DNA of 64,000 nt from Quillaja saponaria (taxonomy: Eukaryota > Streptophyta > Magnoliopsida > Fabales > Quillajaceae), in assembly GCA_029379385.1 (NCBI GenBank), contig CM055618.1, forward strand, positions 17,709,071 to 17,773,070, written 5' to 3'. Shown here one piece after another: positions 35,800 to 49,465 of the stretch; position 1 is the stretch's first letter, and each line of letters opens with the position of its first letter. The translations under genes and the position numbers were made by a program. Under the pieces are notes generated by a model. It was not told the DNA's origin and ran no database searches. It saw only the letters and a list, made by a program, of their open reading frames with translations.

Positions 35800-38700
35800 C
35801 ACACGCCACACAAGTTTCACAATTCTAAAACTCCTGGGTGAGCAAGCAGTTTTTAACTGCAAAGTCATTTTGTCCGTTGCATATATGAAAAGTAAATGGT
35901 GTGTTACCTCTTCAGACAAGAAACAATATCAATTGGAATTCCTGATTTGATACGTTGTTCCCATGCTTTGTCCAATTCCAAGGCTAGCTGGTAACTGTCC
36001 TGTAATGATAAAATAAACCACATGTAAAAAGATTAGTTCAGTATTGACTAGTTTTGCAGTGTTAGTGCCCAACTGATAATGGAGCCTTGTTTGCAACTAT
36101 CTCCTCTACAAGAAATACTTGTTTCATATGTGTGCGTAAAAGTTGAGATGGATAATACTACTGTTTCTATAGGCCTAGTACAGAACACAATCTGAATGCA
36201 TAAGTGCAGAAACCATGAGAGTGCTTACGAAAATCTCATGATATAGGCAGCACTTGATGCTAACTGAAGAATAGATAGAAAACCTACAAGTCACTGAGAG
36301 AGGATCAATAGGAATAAGCCCAAAGAATCAGAGTACCTCAATTGCCATGCATCCGCCTTGACCCATATTTGGCTGCATAGCATGCACAGAATCACCAAGC
36401 AATGTCACCCGACCCTTTCCCCAAGTCAAAGTTGGGGTTCTATCATATATGTCACGTCGTAGAATTTCATCTTCTTCGGTCGCAAGTATCAGATCTATCA
36501 CATTATCACACCAGCCCTCAAATATCTTAAGCAGTCTTTCCTTTTTCCCTGCCATGGATCATTATCCATACTAGAAAGGTAAACAACTTCAAATTTTCCT
36601 GATATTACAGTCTCTGTAGTAACAGAATATTCTAAATCTTCTCTTATGTATGTATGCCCTACATATAATTCAACAGTTATCATCAAATAGCCATAAAAAT
36701 GAGTGTGTGCTCAGACCAACCACACAGAAAATGAGAAACAGCCAACAGGCAGGTAACATTCTATACTATCTATTGGAGTGACATCTATCCGATTATCACT
36801 CTTTTTTTTCTTTTTCTTTTCCAGCAAATGCTTCGCTATTTGTTGCAACTATCATCAAAACAGTTTCCACACAGCTTCTGCACAATAAACATATAAGGAT
36901 ATGTACAGAAGTGATAAGTGCCAAAACCATTTTGCAGATACAGATGTATCAATTGTTCCCCTCTATAACTTAATATTGAATCGAATTTCAAGATTTTGAT
37001 AGATCTGAGAGCTTGAATATCTGAAGAGAACTTACCATGGGGGCTATCAACCCCACCAGTTGGTTCCTTGTGAAACGCATACCACTGCATCTTTCCTGAA
37101 CCAACATCTGATGAGACAAAGTATTGTTTGTGTCCCAAAAAAACTCGGTACCTTCCAGCAGAAAAGTTCAAGTAAGCTTCGCTACTCTGTACATGATACA
37201 GTCTTAGTTCTAATAATTAACTAGTAAATGAAGATTGAAAAAGTAGGAATTATTTAAGATCATGTCATACCCTACAGATTCAATGTCAGCAGGCACAAAA
37301 TCCGCAATACCAGTATAACAAGTGTAGCCAGAGTAAATAGCTTCGCTCTGCCCAAATAAGTTTTTCCTCACCTGTTCACAAGAACATCGCCAACTAAGAG
37401 TTTACTGACATTAAACTATGAAGCAGATTATGGAAAAAGAAAAATAATAAAGAATAAAGAAAAAGATGATACCTTTGACCATATACCATCTGCCCCAACC
37501 AGAAGATCACCATCATACCTCTGACCATTCTCAAGCACCACTGATACCTAAACTTGTGGAAGGCAGGACGGAAAGAAAAACGTAAACAGAAATAGACAGA
37601 TAAACAATCAGATTTGTCTACCAATCTGTAATTCACAAGAAAGAAACAGAAAAAAATGAGATACCAATGAGGCAACCTTCAATGCAAGAGCTCTTTTGAG
37701 ACCATTACCTTATTTCCATCATCGATGAAACTAACAACATTACTGTTATTCATAATGACATCTTCCCCAACAGCATGAGCAAGGATCTGTTGCAACTCCA
37801 TTCTGCTTATAACTCTTGTGACAGGAAGCCCGCGTTCCACTGCAGGAGTGAATGTGTCAAACTTGATGTACCTGATAACCAACTACAGATCAATTTAAAG
37901 TGACTAGATGCCTAAAATCCAAAACATCATCTGGAAATGGCATCTTACTACAAGGAGAAAAATTGGCTCACTCTTAAGATTAACAGGTACAGTAGTTGCC
38001 AAGTCCAGTCTGAGAAATTTTTAAGTAAATGATTTTTACATAAAGCTAATGGAAATTTTCAATGCAAGATTCACTGTTCTATATATCGTAAAGTACCAAA
38101 ATTGATAACGAGTGATCCCAGTTGCCAGAGTGGGATCAAATCCTGCTTACTCACTCGAAGTTAGACCGTAATTAAGGGAAGATACCAGCTCCTGGGGTAC
38201 TACCAGTGGAGTTAGTTACTTATCGTTAAAAGTCTTGCCTACTCACTCATTGTAGCTCTCATAATCTAGAACTTGGTTTTAACATATATTTCTAAGTGAA
38301 AGCTTCTTATTCTTGGCCTGCACATGTAAAGTATAAGTCAGGCGATGGTTACTTTCCAAATCAAGGACACATCCATTACTCCTTTCCGAGAAAGTTGCTG
38401 AAACCAAATAGCTCCAACAAATTTGCAAAGTAAGTGATAGTAATTCCTTCGTTCCCTCCACAAAATAATAGTTAAAAAAAAATTCCAGAATGACTTACCA
38501 AGAGCCGGAGATCCCATCAACTAGTCCATTAATCCTATCACCGGTGATGCAGCCAGCCCTCATGACCTCTTCAGCAACCTCCAAATCAATAGCTTCCAAA
38601 GCAGCTAATGCATTACTCTGTATCTGAATTGGACCCCTGTACTGCCCTTCTCCCTTTATAGCACTCATATCTTTCTCCAATACCAGTACCTCAAATCCCT

Positions 38701-39022
38701 TTCTCTTCGCCGCCAAAGCAAATACCAAGCCACCGATCCCACCCCCAGCTATAAGTACCCGAAGCTTCTTCTGCAGCGGTCGATTCCCATTTCCATTGGC
38801 AGTTTGCGTCGACGGCAAAGAGGTATCGGCCTCAGCCACTGCAGCTTTGACCCACGTCAATTTCTTCCTTTGTCCATATGTTATGCTTCCCGGTTGGTGA
38901 GCAAAGTTGGTAAAGGGTGGGATTTCTAGTGAAAATTCTTTGTTAACAGGAATTGGGAAGTGGGTTCTTGAGAAAGCTGCTGTTGACAGATTAACAGAGT
39001 TACAAAACAAAGTAGAACCCAT
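33345..39022 (-). CDS. ZEP: Zeaxanthin epoxidase, chloroplast
   Basis: Sixteen GT-AG exons sum to 2016 nt, 671 residues: 38499-39022, 37709-37871, 37473-37547, 37271-37371, 37036-37151, 36337-36548, 35908-35999, 35375-35489, 35184-35287, 34931-34976, 34756-34820, 34567-34653, 34097-34151, 33903-33991, 33719-33806 and 33345-33428. The start is taken at 39022 (MGSTLFCNSVN), followed by a Ser/Thr-rich plastid transit peptide of about 60 residues. The FAD-binding GGGIGG is at about 93-98, the YRGPIQIQSNALAALEAI block follows, and GDSVHAMQPNMGQGG is at 378-392. A C-terminal FHA domain (about 550-640) and the end LQAV are typical. The enzyme uses O2, NADPH and ferredoxin to turn zeaxanthin into antheraxanthin and violaxanthin, in the xanthophyll cycle and as a step toward abscisic acid. 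No damage is seen; it is ABA1/ZEP. Confidence 0.97.
35767..35793. repeat. CT dinucleotide microsatellite in a ZEP intron
   Basis: About 13 CT units in the intron between exons 7 and 8 of ZEP, in a longer pyrimidine-rich stretch. Likely length-variable between individuals. Confidence 0.85.
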
Positions 39023-40735
39023 TGTTGCGGTTATTGGTTGAGCGGCAGAGAAAACGAAGGACACAGCAAAAAACCGGCTTTCCTACTTTCCGCCTTCCGG
39101 AGACTATGCGTTCAGCTGTGCGTGTGTCAGCATTATAAGAATGGGAAGAAATGTGCTTCCCCCTGTGGGGATGCACAAAAGACATGTGCGACTCTCTCGG
39201 CGACACATGGCAATTTCTTAGTTTTCCTATTCTAGCTGCTGCACGACACGCAGTACTCTGCATATATTTTTATTTTTTAATTAAAGATTTTCAAACGGGT
39301 TAGCTAATTTTGTCCAATTGTAATAAATATACTTGTTAAAAATTAGAATTTTTTTAAAATAATAAATATATTAAATAACATTAAAATCTTAATTAATTAT
39401 GAGTTATAAATTTTCTATTTATAAAATTTTAACAAAGGTTCTTTAAGACATTGTCAAAAAATATTTAAATTTTATAAAAGAATGAAAAAGAGTAGGAAGG
39501 CTAGAAAAATAAAGAGATTATATGTGTGTGAGAGATTATTTTTTTAATAATTATCAAGTGATGTAAGTAGATTTATTAATTAAATCATTTTTAAAATAAT
39601 TTAAAATAGTGTATTATATGGTTAACCTTTTAAAGTTTTATAATAATATAGAAGATGTAAATTTTTAATAACAAAAGTTAGATGCAATAATAAGCTACTT
39701 ATGAAAATTTCAAATCTTAAAGGAGATAATTGTTGAGAGAGTCATCTTGATAAAATCTGTGAAAAACTCGACAACTAAAAACATACAAGTTTGTTAACCC
39801 CTACTCACTAGGTTAGCATTTAGCAAATTCCAGTCACTAACTATTTCAGTGGACAAAAGCCACACCAAGTCATTTTTAGAGCACAAAGAATTAGGGACAC
39901 TTTAGTATTTCAAATAACAAGAATTTCCAACCTTATCTAGGATTTTTTTTAAGGTAATATATTTATAATATTTATTGTAAATATTCATCATAATTTTAAT
40001 GATTTATATCTTATTTTGTTAGCCAAAAAAAATTTATATATTATTTAATTTATAAGTTATTATTTAAAAAAAAAAAATTTAATTTTTTTTTTTTATAAGA
40101 GCTCTAAAAATACTATTGCAAAGCTTAAATTTAACGATCATTCTCTCTCTTAACCTTTGCCTCAAAACATTGGTCAGCTTAGTCCTTGCTTCTGATACAT
40201 GTAGGGGTGTTTAAAATTCAATTCAATATGTTCAATATGATCAAATCGATCCAAACTGGTTGGATTGAATTAAATATATTGTCGCTTAGATTGATTTAAG
40301 ATTTTAAAAGTTAATTATCCAACCTAATCTAATCCAACAATTTATATTTTCGTTTTTAAAAATTAATATATTTTCATAAAATAATATAATTTCTAATTAT
40401 TTAGTCAATAATTAACAAACTAATAGTCTCCATATCAGTCCAATTAAGCTTATTGTATATTATATTTCCGGCACAATTTGTTATAGAGAGTTAAAATTTA
40501 CTTTTCGTATATTTGTTGATAATATGCTTGTAAATAAAATAAGTTATTCCTCACACCTAATTGTACTTTTTTATGATATTATTAATTATTAAAAATTTTA
40601 AAATATATATTACAACAGCTTATTATTGTTTAATGCAAGTTATTATTTAAGCCAATGACTTAGAAAATAATAAACCTTAAATAAAAAATTCAATATGCGA
40701 TTCCCAAATTAGACTGAATTGGTTTTAAGTCTTGT
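39023..40735. other. ZEP promoter side and AT-rich intergenic DNA
   Basis: The first 250 bases right of 39022 are GC-richer and probably hold the ZEP leader and promoter. Beyond about 39260 the DNA is AT-rich with no gene. A TAGGGGTGTTTAAAATTC at about 40202 resembles the start of some hAT-like elements, but no matching inverse end was found. Confidence 0.5.
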
Positions 40736-40828
40736 ATGAATTAGATTTATCTCAAATAAAATTAGCATGAATTAGAGTTATCTCGAATAAAATTAGCATG
40801 AATTAGATTCATCTCAAAGAAAATTAGA
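40736..40828. repeat. 31-bp tandem repeat, three copies
   Basis: Copies start at 40736, 40767 and 40798 (atgaattaga followed by ttatctc or a variant, then aaaattag). They differ by a few bases each. The array lies in non-coding DNA. Confidence 0.85.
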
Positions 40829-40856
40829 ATCAATTAGGTTGGATTCATTCAGCACT

Positions 40857-40918
40857 ACTCCTGAAATTGAATCAATCCTACCCATGAACTCCTGAAATTG
40901 AATCAATCCTACCCATGA
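40857..40918. repeat. 31-bp perfect tandem duplication
   Basis: A 31-base unit (actcctgaaattgaatcaat followed by cctacccatga) occurs at 40857-40887 and again at 40888-40918, identical over nearly its whole length. It has the same period as the array just to its left but a different sequence. Identity suggests a recent event. Confidence 0.9.
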
Positions 40919-41985
40919 ACAACACTGATAACATATCTGCTCTAATTGCCGACTGGGATCATGTATGTCCAAACTGCTGCAAGAAAAATTCACTGCTTTT
41001 GGTTCTTCCAAATTCAACATTTTCACTTGGGATGTCTTCCCTCTCTCATTATAAACCTAAAAATCCAGTATGTTTCTGAGTTAGTATCCCATTGCAAATT
41101 GCCCGAGTTTGAAAAAGACCTACTGCTATGTTATCTTTATCTTGCTTGTCGAAATACAGCATTCCTTATCTTTTTCTTGGGTAGAAAGTGTGGCCTAACC
41201 TTTAATCTTAGATTATGGCAATATTTTACGTTGATGTTATATCAAAAGAAGCGACCCTCAGATGATTGATATTCTGGGAAATATGGTTGGTTGTACTTTG
41301 TAAATGATAATGGCCACAAAGGAACAATTGTTACTTTTTAAGGACGAGGTTTATTTATTTTCAGACAACACCAATCAGGTAGCTTTCAGTTGATCATTCA
41401 CTAACTTCAACTTGCTCTACTATTCCATTTCTGCATAAGCCTAAAGCTTGTCTTAGCTTGTCTTCAAGGCCTAGTCGACTACTTACTAACGCAAAAAAAA
41501 CCGACAGACCGTATTCCCAATAATCTATCTACGAAGACAATTACAAACAAATCTGCATAGTATGAACTATGAAGGGCTTCTGACTTTCCCTCTGCCTTGT
41601 ATGTATATATAGAAGGCCGGGTATTACTAACAGAACTCTCTACATTTTCTGGAATAGCAGAACGGGCTCAATCCAGCTTGTTTACAACATATGAATTGCG
41701 AAGAAATTATTGCAGATTACTTGACCATGAACAACGCTTTGCAGTAATTCATAATATCCAATTGACAAATGTTCAAAACAAGCCCCCAAATTGATCTTAA
41801 AGATCCAACGTATTACTATCATCTATACTACCACATTTAGAGTAAGATGCTTAAATTTACAAAGAAACCTACTATCAATCAAACTTTACAGTACACAATA
41901 AATTTAAAGCTAAGAGCTGACAAATTATTTTCATTTCTGTATCTTGGAGACAATACCACCAAGGCACCAACTAAATAAAAGTGTC
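40919..41985. other. Intergenic and 3' region of the RRM gene
   Basis: No gene recognised; the right part is likely 3' UTR of the RNA-binding protein gene. Confidence 0.5.
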
Positions 41986-44900
41986 TTAATATGGCCTATA
42001 CCTCCAATCTGCCCTTGCTGGTCTCCCACTGCTCATTCCATAACCCCACTGCAAACAGAAATTGAAATTTGTAAGCGTGTAAAGATAAATAATTATATCC
42101 GCTCTTTTAAAATTGTTGCATCCATGTATCAGTTTCTTTAGGCATAATAGAGATCAAGCATTATGTGACTTACGTCAATCAACAAACAGCACACAAGACA
42201 GGAGCATACTAATGGTAAACAGAAAGAGATTATTTCTACTTCCAAAACTGGCTATATTGTTAAACTTCAAACAAAGCAAAAATGTAATTTCTATATGTAG
42301 TTTTGGTATTATATGGTATACAAATGCATGTACTCACATCGTCATAATCAAGGCTTCCATACATCCTGCCATAGGTCCGCATAGGACCACCATAGCCCCC
42401 AAATGGTTCTACACTATTCATCATAAAATTACCACTTGGACCAGCATCATCAAGAGGTGTAGCTGAATCTATTGCAATCTGCAGGAGCAAATCAATAAAT
42501 ACATCAAAATATTGAAAACAAAATCCCAACAGAAATTTGTAATATTCTTGAATTAGTGCATCATTCAATGAGTAACAATTTTGCAAAGAATCAATTATCC
42601 AGATTGGCAGTGATGGAAATACTATTCAGCATACTATTTCATGTTTGTTTGCTAATGTATACTTATTTGTATGCAAAAATTGGAGTAAAAAAAGCAGCAA
42701 AAATTTGTAAATTTGCCACATATTAACGATAATATGACATAAACTATGGTCAAAAGAAACTTCCTCTAAAGATACAGAAAAATAAAGAGCGAACTATTTG
42801 ATTTAACCGCCACTAAGATATAAGGTATCCAGGTAAGCAGAAAAAATCCAATACCTGATGTCCACAAATCTCATGAGACCTCCGAGAGACACGATCTGCA
42901 ACCCCATCCTCAGCGAAAGTTACAAAACCAAAACCTCTATGGCCGGATCTCTTAGGATCCTGTGTCAGAAAAGCATAGGTCTCAAAAATTAGCTGTTAAA
43001 ACTCCCTCACATGTATATTCTTTGTTGATATCTTACCCTAGGAACGTAGACATCTAATATGTGGCCAAATCTGCCAAAATACTGGCGAAGATCCTCAGCA
43101 GTTGCTTCTTGAGGAAGCCGGCCAACGAAAATCTTATTGCCCATCCCACGAGCAGGTTCTCCCCCTATATGGACAGAATGACAAATTCAGCAACCAGTAA
43201 TAATAATCACTCAATTGGCAATTCCAGAGGTGCTTACTTCCATAAACTGGGCCCGGATGGTCGTACAAAGTAGGAGCACCAAGTGCTGCATATCTAGTTG
43301 CTTGAGACATGTAAGCATTGTATGCACCGTATCCACCCTGGGCCATCCTGCCTATTGGCCGGAAGTCGTCCTCCTGACAATAGATAATAATATATGAGGC
43401 TTAATTAAAATGGTAAAGAAAGGTTTCGTCCATGTTACAGAAAGGATGAAAATTACAACTACATGCCCCCTCCTTCTCCCCCGACACACACTCAATCATC
43501 AAAAGGTCAATCGGAGAAATTAGTAAGTACACTAACACTGCAATGATGTTACTGTTATATAACATGTTTTAAAAAAATTATTGGATAAGTTCTATAAAAA
43601 ACAATTTGTACATAAGATGTATTTTCGTGTTGTGAACAACTCTACAGTACAAGAGCCCTTGATTGTAAATTTTTATGGTGTAATTAAAATATAAATGACA
43701 TGTGGACGTAACTTCCATCTGTACTCAATTTAGTAAAATGACTAGTTAACTGCATCTAACCTTAGGTGTTGCTCGATCAACCACAACAGTAGAACCACCC
43801 AATTCGTGAGTTTCTGTCATCAAATTGTCCACTGATTCTGCAACATGAGAATATTCTCTTTCAGCAACTAACAAAATCATCTTTTAAAGTCTATACTGAG
43901 AATCTACAAATTAAACTCCTTGTTCTGTCAACAACTAGTTACATCCAATAGCTTGAACAGTAAAATTGATGGAGATCAAGCTGGCAGAATTTAAACAGGT
44001 TGCAAAATCTACTCATCTATGTTTCTTGACAAAATAAAAAATATATATAGCACTCACAAAAGTCCATCTTCTCACCATGTACCCTCAAAATCCACCATCA
44101 CTAATTTTCATCAAAACTCTATTAAAAGAGCGTAAATTTAAGGAAAACTAGTGTGCAATGAAAACCCATATAACATACAGTGGACAAATAATAGAATTTG
44201 GTACAATGGCAAATACAAATGGCCTGACCTGCACTTGCAAAAGTGATAAAGCCAATTCCACGATGCATTTTTGAGCCTTGATCCTAGGCATACGGATTGA
44301 GAAATTGACATTAATTCCACTCCCAAAAATAGTACATAACATAGGTAAATGCAAATGGCTGTACAGATCATAGGGAGAGAGCACCTTTGGCATGTACAGA
44401 TCTGTTATTTCTCCATATTTCTCAAAGTGACTGCAAGGAAATTTAAAATGGAGAAAGTGTCAGGCCTCTATATCTAACCCTCAGCATGATTCATTTGAAG
44501 TTTATAGCAATGATAGCATGCACAAAAAGTAGAAAGTAGAAACATAAAAGTGTCATTTTAATTCTAGAAATCACTCAAGTACCTCCTAAAAGTTGATTCA
44601 GTCACAGATTGCGAAATCCTCGCCACGAAAATTCTTGTAACTTTTTTGACTGGTGCCCTCATCTCCTCCTTCCAAAAGAAAACGCAAGGTAAAATGCAAT
44701 AGTCAGCAGAATAATAATGCTACATTATTATTAGATTTGGTGGTTGTTCACCAATAAAAAAATGAAACAGGCCATTAACGAGTAAACATAAGAATTTTGA
44801 AACTCAGACATCAAATTTCAATACAACCTTTGGAGTGGCTACTTTGACTTCTAACATTCTTTTACCAAGAAAGTGCTCAGTTGATAATACACTCTGCAGT

Positions 44901-46065
44901 GAGAAAGACATACCACATGAGACATATGACACATTACAAAACAACATGCGGAAAAAAAAAAAAAAAAAAAAATCAAAGGAGAAATAAAGACTCAATTATA
45001 ATAGCTTTTTCTAGTCACATCACCTTAGCATCAGCAGCTGAAGCAAATGTAACATATCCAAACCCTCGAGACCGACCCGTTGCCCGATCCTAAAGAATGG
45101 AAATTAGTAGAGTAACAAATGCCTCCAAAAGAATCTACGACAAGCTTGAACTTTTCTTTTCGAAAGTAAAGGGGTAAAATTAATGAAAACAAGGATTTGA
45201 CCAAGTTTCTATTATTTTTCTTACAGTGCATAGGAACATTAAAAAAATGTGAAAAAATGTTCACTAACCAACTTCAAGTTTTTTCATCTGAACTAGTTTT
45301 TTGTTCATTGAACAACAATTAATCTCTTGTCTTTATATTTTATATTTTAGTTGATCAAGTTTTAATTAAAAACATTGAGGGTAGTATGAGAAAAATACGT
45401 AATCTAAAATAAACGGAATAGTAGAATTCATTAAAAATAAAATCTATTTTTTATTTTGTTCCAAACATACTGTTAACATATTACAATATGTTGCCATTAA
45501 TAATCAAGTTGAGGGAGAAATAGGAGCCAAACAAGAGTGAGCGTGTACCAGTAAAACTCCTCAACCTTCCTACTAGAAAGAAATAAAAAGTTCCTTAACA
45601 TATCCTTTTCTAATTTTGTTTTATAGAAACAACTATAAGAAAAATGATTTACCTAAGGTACTACAACATGAAAAAAGAAAAAGTAAAATTGAAACAACCG
45701 GACAAGGAGAAAAGTTGAAGAGGATTTATTTCTTATGTACAGTAATTAATCATGACAGAAACACGCAATAAAAATAGAACCCATAATCCATGAAAGGGTT
45801 TGATAATTTGATAGGCTCAATAGAAAATTGACGAAGGGGCTAACCTTCATGACAATACAATCTTCTATATCCCCAAATTTGAGCATATATTCTCTCAATC
45901 CATCGGTATCAACATCCCAAGGAATGCCCAGAACCTGAAATGCAAGCATAATTTTTTTGAACCAAATAAAGTTCACCATTTGCACGGAAAATGTAAAATA
46001 TATGTACAAAGGAATGAATCAAAATAAATTGAACGTGAAAAGCTAACCACAAGCTTTCGCTCCAT
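41986..46065 (-). CDS. Three-RRM hnRNP/TDP-43-like RNA-binding protein
   Basis: Thirteen exons sum to 1077 nt, 358 residues: 46048-46065, 45845-45934, 45024-45089, 44828-44893, 44583-44668, 44385-44430, 44229-44283, 43761-43837, 43238-43373, 43037-43164, 42855-42959, 42338-42478 and 41986-42048. RRM1 covers about 4-78 (RNP2 LVVLGI, RNP1 RGFGYVTF). RRM2 covers about 92-166 (RIFVAR, RGIGFITF). RRM3 covers about 224-300 (KIFVGRLP, RGFGFVTF). The linker between RRM2 and RRM3 is Gly/Tyr/Ala-rich, and the tail is Gly/Met-rich with the end DWRYRPY, seen in a conserved plant family. The first exon codes only six residues. All three RNP1 motifs keep their aromatic residues, so RNA binding is expected. 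The likely role is nuclear mRNA processing or transport; precise targets are unknown. Confidence 0.92.
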
Positions 46066-47463
46066 GAGAATCTTGGATAGGGCGCAATGAAAGGAACCGG
46101 CAGTTGCAGAGGAAGAAAGCTTTAAAATTTACAAAAACCCAAAATTTCTCACCACTTCCTCCTGTTTGCCACTCTCTCAGCTCAGCACTCAGCGTCCTCA
46201 CCCCTCTCTCTCTAAATCTCTCACACTCGCCCCCTGCACATAATAAGCACACTACTTTCTCACACACAATTTTCGTCATTATATACCAAATGAAAATCAC
46301 CACTGCGTCCTTCAATTTTCAACTGCGATTCAAAAACAGCTCAAAGTAAAATCATAAAATTGCAATAAATTCTTGAATTACGCGCTCACTGACCTTGAAA
46401 TCTCAGGGATTTTCATCAAAACCCTAAAGCGCAGATCGTCCTCTCTATCTCTCTCTAGTCTTTACCCCTCTCGCTGGTGCCGCTCGGATCTTCTTTTTTG
46501 GGCTAGGTTCGTCTCCTTGCGGGTCTTGTGTTTTAGCCTTTTTAGAATTGGGGTATTCGGATGAGCATTAATCGGTTCAAATTCACACCAACCGGGAGAT
46601 TTAACCAAACCGCTTAAAATGGTTCAACCGGATACGCATAATTGACAATTGTGTATTCTAATTTTAAAATTCATAAATAAATAAATAAATAATCAAATTT
46701 ATCAAAAAGGTCAATTTATTGGTTTAACCAATTTAGTTGTAAATCAATGTTTAAAGTAAATCGTCTTCAACTTCTGGTGATTTATATATTATAAAATAGT
46801 TTATATACTAAATATTTTACGTTAAATCATCATCATTTTTGATAATTTATGTCTTACTAAACCGTTATTCATATATGAGGAGCGATGACTATTAATTTCT
46901 CTAACAATTATGTTTTCAAATTATAATGATTTTCGATCCAAACATCATACATTAGTAATTAAGTTATATGCAACTTTATTAACTAAAAAATTAATTGAAA
47001 AAAAAAATGCTTTTCTTTTGATGAAAGTTTTGAGATGTGTAATCTTAGATGATATTGGTTATTGTGACGATGTAGAAAAATATTAGATAATATGATTATT
47101 ACTAAGGTGTCAACATCTATTTAATTCTCGGGATTCTTGAGTAACAATTATATTTTATTATATATTATATATCTCTTCTCTTATATATTAAACTTATCAA
47201 TATATAAATTAATTATTAATTCAGCTAACAAATACGCAGAAATTAAACTCATAAAATTTCAAAGATAAAGCCCATGTTAATGTTAGGGAGCGCTTAGAGT
47301 GAAAAATACAAGCAAAAAAAAAAAAATTGATAAAAAAATTAGCATAAAAATAATTTACATGCAATAATCATGATAGAATATGGCCTCAAATAATCAAATT
47401 ATGATTTCCTACTTCCTAGTATTTGCTCATGTCTTTGTGCTTAAAACCCAGATCTTTTGGATG
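46066..47463. other. RRM gene promoter and AT-rich intergenic DNA
   Basis: The first 500 bases are pyrimidine-rich, with CT-rich blocks near 46203 and 46438, probably the leader and promoter of the RRM gene. The rest is AT-rich without a gene. Confidence 0.5.
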
Positions 47464-49465
47464 CTACTGGAGTTGAAGATAGATAGCAGCAGCTCCCAAT
47501 CTAGTTGAATTTACATAATCTTGAGGATTATGAGCTGCTAAACCAGGAAATACAAGTCCAAAAACCCTAGCTGATTTGAGTAACCAACCTTCTGCATAAT
47601 CTGGCCCTTTTGTGTATGGTATAATGAAGCTTCTTACCAGTTCCCAAATAGCATTTAGCAAAATGGGTATCCAATCCAACAGCTTAAAATAGTTCTTGTT
47701 TGGCTCTTCCTCAAGAATCTGCAACAACAAAAAAAACCAGTCAGATTAAAAATTAAGTAATAAGAACTTTAAAAAGTGGGAGAATTTTAACTTTTTTACC
47801 TTCCCTCCATAACAGCTATTGTAGTATAGGCAGGTTCCAAAATGCTTGAATAAAAACGTTGAGTCATCCATAGGCAATCTAGGAATGATATCATTACAGT
47901 ACACAAACCTCAAATACTTGAAACCATAATTTTGCAGTTGTTCTTCCATGAAATCTTTAAACTCCTTGTCTCCAACTCTAGGCTGCCCAAATGTATATAC
48001 ACCTTCCAACCTATTCAACAACCATGTTTCCTCGTGAAATGCAAGAATTGCTGGAAATAGAATTGCTAATGCACCTCCCAAGCTGTGTCCTGTCACTATG
48101 AATCTTGTCCTGCAGTTGCCCTGTAACTGTAATTGTTCTTTCAGCTTTTCTCTGATGGAATAGTAAGCTAGTTGATGTTTAGCATCCTTCTCAATTTCCA
48201 TAGGCCAACCCCTATACCTCAGCAAGCCTAGAGCTTTCATAAAGCCACCATGAATTTTTCCCATGCCAGGGATCTCATACCATGATAAATCAAGGTCAGT
48301 ACACCATGCATCTGCATCATATGGTTCAGTGCCTCTAAAAGCCACAACTATAACATCAGAGTCATCATTCTTGTCATGAAAAAAGAAGGCTTGTGTTGTT
48401 TCTTTCTCTTGAAAATCTGTAACAAGTACATTCCATGATTGATTTATACAAAATTAAAGTAATAGCTGGGAAAATATGCCTAACAAAGTATTGGGGGTCG
48501 GTCTTAACTGCAAATTTGAGTTAAGAACGATGGATTTATGCAAAAGGGGACAGATCACTTGTTCTAATATAGTCAGAATAGAATCATATAACAACTGAAT
48601 GAAAGGAATGGAATGTTATTTACCATTCCAAAAATCGTAAGAGCCGAGTACTTCCATCTGCAGAACAAGTCCAAATTAACATCTAGACGTGGGAATTATT
48701 TGACATGACAGTGAGCTAGCTAGAGAGAGAAGCTAGCTTGCCTTCCAGTGATCTCTAACAGTAGTTTCAATGAAAGCTTTGTTCTCATAGGCTATTTTAG
48801 AGGCCATGGCAGATAGAGCAGCATGATATCTGGTATCTCCTGGCTTGATATCTCTGTCCAACTCAACCCGCTTGTCTAAGTGTCCAAAAATTGACACAAA
48901 AGTTTCTGATGTTTTATCAGTCATTAACAACTTTCCTACACAGCATTAAGCCCAATATGCCCATTAATCACAAATCACAAAAGTATCAATCTTTGCTGTA
49001 TTTTACACCCAATACTATTAACAAAAGCATAATAGCTAGTAGCACCCAAACCCAATTAGTATATTATACTAGTAACTAAATTGGACGTAACCATTAGAAC
49101 AGAACCACCCAACAGAGGAAATTGACAATCAAGAGAAAGCATCAAAGCACAGCCTAACCTCGTAAAAGATCACATAACAGAAGCACCCAAGATTTGCTGT
49201 TGTAGGAGGGAAGGTTCAGCCATTGTTCAAACCATGACCCAAAGTTTGACATGGGTTTGGCAAGGGATAGCAGAATCTTTTGCCCCAAGACAGAAAGAAA
49301 AATAAACCATCTGTATCTGAAATGAATTTTCTTCTTCCCTTCTGAACACTCAACAAAAGCCCTTTTCTCAATGTCACAGCACCATAATGTTAGAAACAGA
49401 TCAACCAGACCCACTTCCTCTGGTCTCAATACCATGTAATTACCGGAAAAATCATGGGAAGCCAT
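47464..49465 (-). CDS. Class 3 lipase, oil-body lipase (OBL1) type
   Basis: Five exons (49159-49465, 48742-48935, 48624-48657, 47800-48416, 47464-47718) sum to 1407 nt, 468 residues. The alpha/beta-hydrolase nucleophile motif is GHSLGG at 288-293 (Ser290), with candidate Asp354 ([10 protein letters not shown]) and His447 ([10 protein letters not shown]) completing the triad. An oxyanion-side VVAFRGTEP precedes it. The N-terminus has a long hydrophobic stretch at about 50-75 ([16 protein letters not shown]), which in OBL-type triacylglycerol lipases anchors the enzyme to oil bodies. [12 protein letters not shown] and KGPDYAEGW are family blocks. The donor after exon 2 is GC instead of GT (AAG|GCAAGC), and it is needed for the frame. 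The enzyme probably releases fatty acids from storage or membrane lipid; the substrate is inferred from family. Confidence 0.92.

Noticed and set aside
38980..39064. Upstream ATG giving ZEP 14 more residues (MSFVFSAAQPITAT)
   Set aside because: The frame is open to 39064, but ZEP proteins typically start near MxSTLF; 39022 was preferred. The longer form is not excluded.
40202..40735. hAT-like element starting TAGGGGTGTTTAAAATTC
   Set aside because: No inverse terminus or 8-bp duplication was found on the right side.
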